Assembly: GCA_008690995.1 (NCBI GenBank)
Contig: VRMN01000002.1
Location: 1,116,001 to 1,180,000 of the forward strand
DNA from: Porphyridium purpureum
Taxonomy: Eukaryota > Rhodophyta > Bangiophyceae > Porphyridiales > Porphyridiaceae
Length of the DNA: 64,000 bases
Direction of reading: 5' to 3'
The position numbers were made by a program, and so were the translations under genes. Below are positions 9,249 to 18,509 of the stretch, in pieces (the first letter of the stretch is position 1; the number at the start of each line of letters is the position of its first letter). The notes beneath the pieces are model-generated. The model saw only the letters and a list, made by a program, of their open reading frames with translations, made no database searches and was not told the origin of the DNA.

Positions 9249-10361
9249 TCAGACCCGTACGACAAGCTTGTTGGCCAACGCCAGCGCGTGGTGGAGCCAC
9301 AGCGGCGTGTGTTTGTGAAGCAGCGGGCCTAGTAGAGAAAGCTTGACCCAAGGAACAGAGAACAGCCAGCGCTCGACGGCTAGCAGCGCATGCGCCGCGC
9401 GCGGAAGCACCACGGCATTGTACGTGGAAACGTGCACGCCATTCACCACAATATCTCCCGACGCCGTGTGCGGGTTGAACAACCCCTTTGCAGTCACACT
9501 GTGCGTAACCTTGACCACGTGAGCGCGAAGCGCCGAGCGGTCAGAGCCGCTGTCTGACATGACGGTCATCTCGTCTCCCACGCGAATGTGATGCGCTGCC
9601 ACGAGGCTGCCGCCATTCACGTACGCCAGATGATTCCGACTCAATGTGATTTCAGCCCCAGACGATAAGTCAATGCGCACGTACCGGTCCGACACAGCCA
9701 GCGGATCCTTATGACCCCAAAACACAACCGGGGAGAATACCTGCTCAATCGCTTCCTCATCGGTGCTTTGCTGGGCGCCGTTGGCGACAGCGCGCACGAG
9801 GACGCGGTCTCCCACCGCAAGTTCGGCCATGCTCTTGATCTGACCGCTCTCCAACTGCACTCGTGCTGAACCCGGAAAGCAATCCTCGGCCGCCGCTGGC
9901 GGGTCTGTCTCGAGAACGCAATTCACTTCGGTGAACTTGACGGACTCTGCCTGGTTCACTGGGGACCTGCTATCCTCCAGATTATAGCACGTATCGGAGC
10001 TAACCTCAGTCTCACCTGTAAGGATGAAGCCCGTGAGTTCGGGATCACCGTCACAATCCGTGTTTCTCCACACTGTGAAGTACAAACGGAGGCGATTCAT
10101 ACTTGCAGAGGTTCCCGAGCACGATACATCCCACTCATACGACTTGCTGATATTCTCGTCGAACAAACACGTCATCGATTTCGGCGTCTCACAAAGCTCG
10201 GCGCCCGTGCAGTTCTCGCCACTGTACAAACACCACGAAAACGTGGTTCCCTGCGCATGCACCGGACTTCCCACCAACGCCACCATCGACAGCAGCAGCA
10301 GCGTCAGCAACAGCGGTGGCAGCGGCGAGACCGCCGGACCGTAACCTGTACGCGCTCCCAT
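9249..10361 (-). CDS. Secreted cysteine-rich protein with C-terminal Hog (Hedgehog-type Hint) autoprocessing domain
   Basis: The 370-residue protein starts with a signal peptide (hydrophobic run PPLLLTLLLLSMVALVG, likely cleavage after VHA). A domain of about 120 residues with eight cysteines (44-148) follows. Cys161 opens a Hint domain. CFPGSARVQLESG at 161-173 is almost the opening of the Hedgehog C-terminal domain. GDRVLV, LSRNHLAYV (equivalent of the TxxH block, with Ser for Thr) and GLFNPHTASGDIVVNGVHVSTY follow in Hedgehog order. A hydrophobic tail of about 55 residues ends the protein. In Hedgehog this domain cleaves itself off and transfers sterol to the N-terminal part. The residue before Cys is Asp here rather than Gly. 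The N-terminal domain is not one I recognise. Autoprocessing is inferred from the family. Confidence 0.9.
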   Translation of the reverse strand: MGARTGYGPAVSPLPPLLLTLLLLSMVALVGSPVHAQGTTFSWCLYSGENCTGAELCETPKSMTCLFDENISKSYEWDVSCSGTSASMNRLRLYFTVWRNTDCDGDPELTGFILTGETEVSSDTCYNLEDSRSPVNQAESVKFTEVNCVLETDPPAAAEDCFPGSARVQLESGQIKSMAELAVGDRVLVRAVANGAQQSTDEEAIEQVFSPVVFWGHKDPLAVSDRYVRIDLSSGAEITLSRNHLAYVNGGSLVAAHHIRVGDEMTVMSDSGSDRSALRAHVVKVTHSVTAKGLFNPHTASGDIVVNGVHVSTYNAVVLPRAAHALLAVERWLFSVPWVKLSLLGPLLHKHTPLWLHHALALANKLVVRV

Positions 10362-10385
10362 CCTTCACCGCCAATAAATAATCTG

Positions 10386-10419
10386 CTCTCTCTCTCTCTC
10401 TCTCTCTTTCTCTCGCTCG
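10386..10419. repeat. CT/TCTC microsatellite
   Basis: About 22 bp of uninterrupted CT followed by an imperfect continuation. It lies 25 bp upstream of the Hog gene start, so on the sense strand it is a GA-rich leader. Confidence 0.9.
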
Positions 10420-12496
10420 TCCTCCGCCTTTCCAGCTCCTCAATCGATTCACAAAGAAAGAAGAGACGAGCACTGTACCTCTTCTTCACAGATTTCCATG
10501 CACGGTGTACCTCCATGATTGTGAGGGCAAGCTCAGCGCGCACGCCAAATTTGTTGAGCTGAGACGAACGCTGGACGACCAGCTGCGGCGCGCGTGTCGG
10601 TCGCGACACGCAGCCTCCACTTTTACCTCCCTCGGCGATGACGGGCGTTAGTTGCCGCTATCGGCGACGTTACAGCGTGGGTATCTAAGCACGAACTCGG
10701 GGTCCATAATGCATCTGATACTTCAGCGTTTTCGGAAATGAGATTGTGTGTGTCTGACGCAACTGGGGAGTTCAAAGCAAATCTCCGTCATTGGTCTTTG
10801 TCTCTTCAGTACTTGACTCTAGCATACTCGTTATCACTTAGCTAGCGCTGATACATGTGCATACAATTGTCGTCTCGTTCTGCTTCACGGTGTCCGCTGC
10901 AGTGAAGGCGCTGCGAAGCAACTTTGGCGCCAAGTGGAGACGAATTTAGAGGTGATGCCAAGGCTGTGGGCTCGTGGAAGAAAAGTGACCGGTCAAGGAG
11001 AGACGACTGGGGACGGGGATGTGACTGGTGGCTGGGCGGCCACGTACGCGGGCGCAGGGATGTGAAATTGCGGCGGCTGCCGAACGGCAGTGAATTTAAA
11101 GATGGGACCTGTTGACGGAATACTGGCGGCCGTGCCGTTGTGCAAGGGGAGAGCGGTGTGCTTGATGCTGGACAACTTGTTTCGTGCGTTAGATTTGAGC
11201 GCCAGGGCACGTCACAATGGACATTTATCTTTTGGTCGACCAGAAAACTGCGTCTGGGTGCCCGCAAGCAGGCGGACGCCAAATGGAGGTGCAAGTTGGA
11301 CAGCTCGTAGCCATCCTTTGCACCGGTAGAGTTTCCGAGGAAAATGTCTTTCCCTTGAACCGTGGGTCTGTGAAATCTTCAATGACGAATTCGAGGGGAT
11401 AGAGGAGCTCTGGGAGAAACGCTCCACCGCCTAGTCGTTTCGGCTGAGCTCTGAGCAGGTATCTTCAATCTGCTGTGTGTTTTCATACCTGATGTGGAGT
11501 GTGCACCCTCTCTGATTCTTTGGGGCGAAGACGGACGAATGCCTGAAGAGATGTCGAGAATTAAGTGCTTTGGGCGTACGCCACACGCAAGCATAAGATG
11601 AGCTGATGCGAAGCAGTATCGGAGTTGGTGGGTCGGCGCGAGAGAATGAGTTTAATGACTTTGCGGAAAAACGTGTGAGGCATTGAAATGTCAGGTCTAC
11701 GTCGTCACGTGGCGAGGTATCACAGCGCGGAATAAGTAGAAGGTGCACGCCACAGACTCACAGGCAACTCGCGGGAAGGAAAGGCTGCATGCAGTCGCGT
11801 CAGGATAAGGTCCAAAGCGATGGGTGTCTTCACTGAAGAATGTCGAATAGAGGCCTTGCGGTGTTCAATCTTCTCGGATCAGTGGCAAACTCCCCGCACC
11901 AGCACTGCACACAAAAAGAAGAGGTACATAAAGTTGGCCGATCAACCGACCCGGATAAGAGTTTGGTGCTCGGCGAGACGGTCTGTTGGATGCGTGTTCG
12001 CGTTCCGAAGGAAGTGGGCAGGTCAGCGGCCTGAATAAAGTCGGTATCGCATGGCTCGACGAGGGCTGTGGCTTGCTCCCCGAACACCTGACGAAGTCTA
12101 TATGGCGCATGACTGAATGCGGACGTTCCTTTACGTGGCCGTCACTGCTTAATTCGCAGTCGAGGTCGTGCGCGGCTACTCGCCAGCTCGTATCGGTTTC
12201 GCACCTTCAACCCGGTTTCATCTAGCGGCTACACTAAAACAAGGTTAACTTGGCATGACGCCTCTGTCCCATAGCGCCACAGCCTGTGATTCGCGGATGC
12301 ACCAAGCTGCCTATCAAAACCACCGCGTTTGTGCGAGGTACAGTTACTAGTACAGCGAAACTTGGGCACGCTTCTGGTCCTGGTTGCGCGTGCCAGTCCG
12401 AACGCAACCGCTCACAGCCACAAACGACGCGGCGCGCCGTACCTGGTTTCTACTAAAACGCGGCTGTTTTACTAATGACTGAGACTCTGTTCGCTC

Positions 12497-12512
12497 GTGT
12501 GTGTGTGTGTGT
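12497..12512. repeat. GT microsatellite
   Basis: Eight GT units, followed at 12551-12590 by GGTT and GGGT tandem words. All lie in the G-rich leader of the phosphate carrier gene. Confidence 0.85.
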
Positions 12513-12722
12513 CCAGTTTCGGTCCATCAATAAACAACCGATAATCGGTTGGTTGGTTGGGTGTAGGTGGGTGGGTGGGTTCGGTAGGTTTATGAAGAGG
12601 TTTGTGCGGGTGAAAGTGGGTGAGGTTTGGTTGGGGTGGGGAGGAGGAGGGCTTGGGGAGTCGGTGGGAGAGAAGAGAGATCGCGCGATGGTGGGGGTGA
12701 ATCTGGTGCGCGCGGCGTGGGG

Positions 12723-13850
12723 ATGGACGGGCGTGCCTGGCGCGCACGGCGCGGAATCGGGATCGGGGGCGGAGCACCGCGCGCCAGACGCGGCGAGCGG
12801 CGTGCGGCAGCCGCTGCCGTGGACCGCGGCGAGCTTGTGGGCGGAAAGAGGCAGCTGGTGGATGCGGCGCGCGCCGACCTTGACGCGCCGGCTCAGATGC
12901 GGGCCGGATCGGCCGTCGAGGCGCCGGCCAAGTGGGACTCGAGGTACTCGCACGCCATCCCGCACACCAATGAGTACTATTTGAAGTGCATGGTCGGCGG
13001 CATTCTGTCGTGCGGGCTCACCCACGCGGGTGTTACACCCTTGGATGTGACCAAGTGCAACATGCAGGTGTTCCCAGGTAAATACAAGGGACTCCTCAGC
13101 GGACTGCGCACCATCATGGCAGAGGAAGGCACCGGCGCTCTGTTCAAGGGGATCACGCCAACGCTCATCGGGTACTCTTTGCAAGGTCTGTTCAAATTCG
13201 GGCTGTACGAGTTCTTCAAGGATTACTACTCCACGCTTGCCGGTGAGGAGAACGCCAAGAAGTATCGCGGCGTGATCTGGCTCGCCGGGTCGGCCAGCGC
13301 AGAGTTTTTCGCAGATATTGCGCTGTGTCCTATGGAGATGGTCAAAGTTAAGATTCAGACTTCACCACCAGGCACTTTCCCGACGGCGACGGGAGCGGCG
13401 ATCGCCAAAATGAGCGAAATGAAGGCCGAAACCCGTTTTCCCTTTGGGTCTCTTGTTCCGCTGTGGAGCCGCCAGATTCCGTACACCATGGCCAAATTCT
13501 TCTTCTTCGAGAAGATTGTGTCGGCATTCTACACACACGTTTTTACGGAGCCAAAGGAGACCTACTCCAAGAACACGCAGCTTGGCGTGACGTTTGCTAG
13601 TGGGTACTTGGCCGGAATCGTCTGCGCGATTGTGTCCCACCCGGCGGATACGCTCGTGTCTCTGTTGGGCAAGGCTGAGAACAAGGGCAAGAGCGTCGGT
13701 ACCATCGCCAGCGAGTTCGGGACAATGAATCTCTTCACAAAGGGCATCGGGGTCCGTATCATCATGATTGGTACGCTCACTGGACTGCAGTGGTGGATTT
13801 ATGATACTTACAAGTCTACTTTCGGCCTCGGCACGACTGGTGGTAAATAA
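12723..13850 (+). CDS. SLC25A3: Mitochondrial phosphate carrier (PiC)
   Basis: An inner-membrane carrier importing phosphate with protons for ATP synthesis. Three repeats of the mitochondrial carrier fold are visible, each with its signature: PLDVTKCNMQ, PMEMVKVKIQ and HPADTLVSLL. The last form, PADTLV, is typical of phosphate carriers. The FKFGLYEFFKD segment and the run RQIPYTMAKFFFFEK also fit. The core begins near YSHAIPHTNEYYLKCM. The open frame has no ATG before 12723; that start gives 375 residues with an Arg/Ala-rich presequence of about 75 residues. A second in-frame Met lies shortly before the core. The N-terminus is the weak point of the model. The stop codon overlaps an AATAAA. 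Confidence 0.92.
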   Translation: MDGRAWRARRGIGIGGGAPRARRGERRAAAAAVDRGELVGGKRQLVDAARADLDAPAQMRAGSAVEAPAKWDSRYSHAIPHTNEYYLKCMVGGILSCGLTHAGVTPLDVTKCNMQVFPGKYKGLLSGLRTIMAEEGTGALFKGITPTLIGYSLQGLFKFGLYEFFKDYYSTLAGEENAKKYRGVIWLAGSASAEFFADIALCPMEMVKVKIQTSPPGTFPTATGAAIAKMSEMKAETRFPFGSLVPLWSRQIPYTMAKFFFFEKIVSAFYTHVFTEPKETYSKNTQLGVTFASGYLAGIVCAIVSHPADTLVSLLGKAENKGKSVGTIASEFGTMNLFTKGIGVRIIMIGTLTGLQWWIYDTYKSTFGLGTTGGK

Positions 13851-15293
13851 AGTAGCTCAAGTGGGACGGCGAAGAAGTGCGTTGACAATTGCAGCGTAAT
13901 TTTTTTTATTTTTAAAATTCGAGTGCGCGAGGTGCGGCTTCGCTGCGCATTTTCCTCTGCTCTTTCCAACGTGAACCCCTTTCAACTCCTCACACCGCCG
14001 AGTAAGGCTGCCACCTGCCGAGGGATACAGGCTCGCGAGTCTGTGCGAGCATCAGGGTCGGTGACTCTGATTTAAGCCTCTTGTTTCGAGACTGCGCCTT
14101 TGGCGTCCCGCCCGAGTGGGACGTATGCACCTGCTCGCATAATGACTTCCCTTGCGGCGAGGGAAAACCGCCCAACATCAATTTGTGTGAGAGCGGTCCG
14201 CGTGCCGTCCGAGCGACCATGTGGTTGGACATGACGCGTTCTCACGCGCTCGAGAGGGCAGACGTCAAGCATGAGGAGGACGAGACTCATTCATGACTCT
14301 AGCGCTACGTTGCCGCGTACCCTACCCTCCCTCCGTTCTTGCTCGCCCGGCGAGGGCGCTTTGCGGAGAGTGCAGCGCAGGGTTGGAAGAGAGGAACGAG
14401 AAAAATGAAACGGGAGGTGCAGGTGGGTATCTTTAGTGCTTATGCTGCAGCGAAACGCGGCGGACTCGAATGCTGCTTGTACAGGCACACCGGTACGTGG
14501 CGACCTCGAATGGTGGCATCGTGGCGGCCACGTGGGGAGCCTTTCTGCGCGTACTAACTTGAATGCAGCATCAAGCTATGCTCGCGTCCGGACGCGAGTC
14601 TGGAGTGATTTGGAAACACAATGAGATGCTGGGCAGGACAACGTTATGCATTTAGGCCATTTTGGGCATGGATAGCCAAGCCGGCGCCGTGCCGCCACGG
14701 CGTGGAAGAGCTTGACACTGAAGACGGAGCGAAAAGATGAAGCTAGCCCTCGCTTCGAATCGCGTCTCGTTCTGAATTCGAAGTTGGTGACTGTTTTCAT
14801 GATGGCTTCTTGCGCACATAGTACATCACACGGTCTCTAGATGGACCACTCGCGCATGTCCTCTTTCTGTTTTGGCAGGATGAATCTGCAGACTTCATCA
14901 CTTTCGACCGTACGGCTCCCCCGTTGAAGTTGACGGCCTACGTCCGTGCCGGTGACTACTGGAAGGTGTTTGGTTTGTTCCTGTTCCGTACGCCGTCTTT
15001 TTGGTTTCCAAAACTGTTTTGGATGAATCTGTTCGTACCGTCCAGGTGTGACTGCGAACGAGGTGAATCCATGCCCGGATTCGAAACCATGCGAACCTAT
15101 CTGTCTTCGTGGCTCCCTTCTTTGCCGCTCTGCGCGCGGAAGACGCAAAGTCGGCTGTTCGAGCTGTATATAGGGGGGATGTTGCAGCTGCCCTGCAGTC
15201 AGTCGGAGCCGGCAGACCTGGGGCATGTGTGGAAAAGCTTCGGTACGTATGGGGAAGCAGTGGCATCTAGGACTCACTTCTTCTGAGAAGAAC
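13851..15293. other. Intergenic region, 1.4 kb
   Basis: Contains the 3' flank of the phosphate carrier gene with an AT-rich run near 13900 and the promoter of the first 14-Cys paralogue, with a TATA-like box at 15167. Short frames on both strands look non-coding. No RNA gene recognised. Confidence 0.55.
15167..15172 (+). promoter_or_regulatory. TATA-like box
   Basis: TATATA followed by a G run, 122 bp upstream of the start codon of the first 14-Cys secreted paralogue. The second paralogue has no equally good TATA at the same place, so the two promoters seem to differ. Confidence 0.4.
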
Positions 15294-16553
15294 ATGGCGA
15301 AGATGACCAAAACGACTAAGATGTCTACCGTGTGCTTCGTCGCTGTAGTGATCGCACTGTACGCACGAGCATCGAGTGCGGTGCCGGACGCAGGCTTCCA
15401 TATCTCGGATGCCGACTTTCGATTTCGCGAAGACGGCTTACCTGAACTACATGAAGGCATGAAGCTCTTTTCCATGCGTGTTGAGGAGCTGCCAGTTCTC
15501 AGTTCTGTGCGGGCCGAACATGAGTGTGACGCTGTGATGGAGCATGGGCAGTATGCTGACATTCTTGCCATTAAGGTGAGAACGGTCGCTCCTCAGGCCG
15601 GAAAAGAAGTATTGCTCGATATGTTTTCGCAGGCTTCACGCGTTCTGGGACGCGAGGACCTTGTGTGTGTGGAAGCGAGCCTGATGCACAAGCACGTTGA
15701 CGAGCTTGCGTTTCCAGGACTGAAGATGATGAGTGAGGAGGAGCAGTACGCCGAGTTGGTGCGCGTACTGGATGAGATGCGCCCCGACGTAAAGCAATTT
15801 CAGACCGAGCGCATGGAGCTGCCTGAGAGTGATGTATCCGAGCGTCTTGCGTGGTGGTCTTACGTTCCGACGGGAGAGACGTGGAACCCGAGTCCGTCGG
15901 TGAAGGCGCAGAAACCGATTGGATGGCCGGCATCGTTCAAGAAGTACTACGACGAGGGAGACGTCCTGAAGAAATGTCCGTGGGTTTGGGACAGGATCCT
16001 GCGCGACAACTGGTACCGCACGTCAAGCCCGGTCAAGTGCCCCGGAGAGTATGCAAGCCTTTCCGGATACGAGAATTTGAAGGGCTGTCGCATTCCACTC
16101 TCAAGGCCGTTTGGCTCTACAGATGAGAAGCATCGCTTCTCGAAGACTGGTATTCGGTGTGACGTATGGCAGTATGCACACGTGAAGTGCAGCATTACTT
16201 CTTTGCAGAGCTTCAACAAGGGGTGTCAAACTGTCGAGCAATACCACGAGTATGCCCTCTTCTATATCAAGAACCATATGATTGGTTCGTGGCAGAACTA
16301 CGGGTACGACCCCGAGGGCATTTGGTGGGGCGTGGTGTCCCAGCACTGCAACACCAGGAGCAAGTATTACGGGGGCCTGGATATGTGCGACTACTGGGTC
16401 AGCAACCGCGGCGCATGGCACGTTTACTGCGACTGGGCGCACGATCTGGTGGGCGGAGAGGTATCGCTCGGCGATGACTGCCTGATGACGAATGGCATTT
16501 CGTGCTGGAGGCAGCAGCAGTGCTCGCTCAACTACCTCAAGGGCGCCTACTAA
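15294..16553 (+). CDS. Secreted 14-cysteine protein of unknown family, paralogue A
   Basis: The protein has 419 residues with a clear signal peptide (MSTVCFVAVVIALYARASSA, cleavage before VPDAG). The mature protein has an N-terminal half of mixed helical character (DADFRFRED, MFSQASRVLGREDLVC) with two cysteines. The C-terminal half holds twelve more and is rich in Trp and Tyr (WYRTSSPVKCPGEY, SWQNYGYDPEGIWWG, SNRGAWHVYCDWAHD). I do not recognise the family and propose no enzymatic role. The in-frame ATG at 15294 is chosen because it directly precedes the signal peptide. Paralogue B lies 3.2 kb downstream in the same orientation; all 14 mature cysteines are conserved between them. An extracellular or cell-wall location is inferred from the signal peptide. 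An AATAAA lies near 16704. Confidence 0.88.
   Translation: MAKMTKTTKMSTVCFVAVVIALYARASSAVPDAGFHISDADFRFREDGLPELHEGMKLFSMRVEELPVLSSVRAEHECDAVMEHGQYADILAIKVRTVAPQAGKEVLLDMFSQASRVLGREDLVCVEASLMHKHVDELAFPGLKMMSEEEQYAELVRVLDEMRPDVKQFQTERMELPESDVSERLAWWSYVPTGETWNPSPSVKAQKPIGWPASFKKYYDEGDVLKKCPWVWDRILRDNWYRTSSPVKCPGEYASLSGYENLKGCRIPLSRPFGSTDEKHRFSKTGIRCDVWQYAHVKCSITSLQSFNKGCQTVEQYHEYALFYIKNHMIGSWQNYGYDPEGIWWGVVSQHCNTRSKYYGGLDMCDYWVSNRGAWHVYCDWAHDLVGGEVSLGDDCLMTNGISCWRQQQCSLNYLKGAY
15852..15998 (+). repeat. Identical tract shared with paralogue B (copy 1)
   Basis: These 147 bp are identical, third codon positions included, to 19053-19199 in paralogue B, while the sequence on both sides differs at many synonymous sites. 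This is the signature expected of recent gene conversion. Confidence 0.9.
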
Positions 16554-18509
16554 GGCGAGTGACTTGTCATCGAGGCATCCTATTTTCCGGGATGCTATCG
16601 GGTGAAATTGTCTGTCAGGTGATGTGTTTTTGTCTGTTGTTCTCTCCGTCGCATTCTCTTCATCTCTTCATCTCTTCTTCTCTTCTTCTATCATTCACCT
16701 GAAAAATAAATGAAATTGTTGGCCACAGGTCCTAGACGTTGAACATGGGCAAAGTCTGCCGACCATCTGTGGAGCTCTCAGTTGTGATGAGTGCTGTATT
16801 CATGACGCGGTTCTCCGGGCGTCTTGGGCGTTATCGCTCTGATGAGCTCGGCGATGATGAATGGCCCAGGACGAAGACATGTCCGAGCGTGAGTTTGTGC
16901 GTATCGAGCTGGGTTGAGCTCTGTCTGTGACAAACACGAAGTAATTTCCTGTTCTTTGTTTAGTGCCTGGCCGTCGTACCAGTCCACGATATGTGATATG
17001 TGCGAAACGCGCCTTGGTGAGCATACAAAGAAGAATGCGCTCCGCCTCAATCGCCTCTGGCTTGTTCCTGAGGCGATGAAAAACAGCGCCAGATCACATG
17101 TCGCGAAGCAGAGATCTGGGTGTCCAACGTGATAGCATGAAACGAGTACGGGACTGCGCGTCTTTTCTTGTGCTCGTCCCATATCGTTCAGCGACGAAAG
17201 ATGATTTAACACAAGGCTGGGCGTCTGGCGAAGGGCGCCAACTTTACTTTTTCGGGGACGCTCTCTGATGTGGTCGGGTCTCCTCGTGGCCGGGCAACGT
17301 CTAGAGCACTTTGCTTTGGTGAACCATTGGCCGCGTGCGTGCGGCGCTTTCACCCGGAGTGGCGGGATAAGTCTTGTCTGGGGTGATTGGCTTTCTGCAG
17401 TTGTTTTGCAAAGTTGAGACGCTGTCGTTGGCCCTGTTGCCGAACAGCTGCGGCGGGTGGTGATGTCGGCATCAGAACCTTACTGTGCCATTCGAGATGC
17501 GGGAAAAAAGCCCTGGCTCGCAGTTGGCACTCGAAGAGAACGGCCCACAGAGGAAGAAGTCGTATAAGCAACAGGGCGCGCTTGGAATCTGGACGTCGGT
17601 TGGGACGCGACTCGACAACCTCTGCACAAGGCAAGATTGCCTTCTAACGAACGGGTCGTATAGAATAACGTAGATGATGCCCTCTTGGTGCGCATTGAGC
17701 GTTAGATTTCCCCATTGCGCCTGGTCGTGTTGTGTCATGAAGGTGTGAATTCGAGACGCGCTTGCGTCCGTTCCGAAGGTTTGGATCATCTCTGAGTAGG
17801 ACTGCGTGCTGAATGGGGTGTTGCCCGTGATGAGGTCGCCGTGGTGACTCGTCTGATTCCACATATCGTAGGTCTGTTGGGCTCGCCGCATCTGTCAACC
17901 TTCTGGCGGAGGTGCTCGATCTCACGTTTGAGTCCCCGACCGGTCGCAATCAAGTTGGCGACCGACACATGGCTTCAGGCTGATAGGGAGGAAGGACGCG
18001 TGGAAAAGCAAGGAGATGACCGTGCATCCAATTCCGGTCGCGACCACAGCTACAAAGCCACGCGCTCCGTGTGCATGAATTTTGTGAGAGCCCGCCTCTA
18101 AGCTCACACCGGACGTGTTGATGTGGTCGCGACCGGTTGGCGTTGCAGCCTGTAGACTGCAAAAACTATTTTTGGGGGCGTAAGAATTCGCAAGGCCGCC
18201 AAGGCACGCGCGAAGACGGTCGCAAACGGCATCAACGCGACAAAATTCCGCTTTTTGTGAAGAGTACAAGCTTGCTGCCAATGCGGGTTGCGAGCGGAAG
18301 CCTCGCGCATGCGATCTTCCATGAAGACTTACGTGGCGCTACTCGCCGAGAAAGGGGCGCGGTGAAGGGCCCGGCATGCTCTACATAAGCGCCGCCGCGA
18401 TGAGCGTGACCGAGGCGAACACAACGTCGGTGTATGACCAACTGCAGAAGGCGCCAGGCAGGGGGAAAGAAAGAAACTAGACGTTTGCACGAGGTGGACA
18501 CAAGACAGA
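16554..18509. other. Intergenic region between the tandem paralogues, 2 kb
   Basis: Contains a pyrimidine-rich 3' flank, polyadenylation-like AATAAA words and one possible decayed gene on the minus strand (17472-18281, listed separately). The rest holds only short frames. It does not look like a third copy of the paralogues. Confidence 0.5.
17472..18281 (-). pseudogene. Possible decayed or multi-exon membrane protein gene, unidentified
   Basis: Reading the minus strand, three successive stretches in different frames look protein-like. First is a membrane-like segment (GFVAVVATGIGCTVISLLF, about 18060-18005). Next is a charged helix (GLKREIEHLRQKV, about 17945-17907). Last is a 139-residue frame from 17891 with even composition (HHGDLITGNTPFSTQ, LNAHQEGIIYVILYDPF). 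The order membrane segment, coil, globular part is sensible for one protein. Frame changes within 150 bp would mean a relic or small introns. No family is recognised, and the pattern could be chance. Confidence 0.25.

Larger units (their letters stand above)
10362..12722. other. Gene-poor intergenic region, 2.4 kb
   Basis: Contains the promoter of the Hog gene at the left (CT repeat, two TGTACCTC octamers) and the G-rich leader of the phosphate carrier at the right. Between about 10600 and 12400 there are only short frames in all phases, none with protein-like composition; the longest, 150 codons at 10842-11294 minus, is not convincing. No tRNA or other RNA gene recognised. Confidence 0.55.

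Noticed and set aside
10842-11294. 150-codon minus-strand frame in the gene-poor region
   Set aside because: Ser/Pro/Arg-rich mixed composition, overlapped by equally long frames on the other strand, no motif or signal.
15060-15090. GATTCGAAACC, a possible tRNA B box
   Set aside because: No pairing T stem, no acceptor stem or A box at the right spacing. Similar lone B-box words at 32480 and 44020 fail in the same way.
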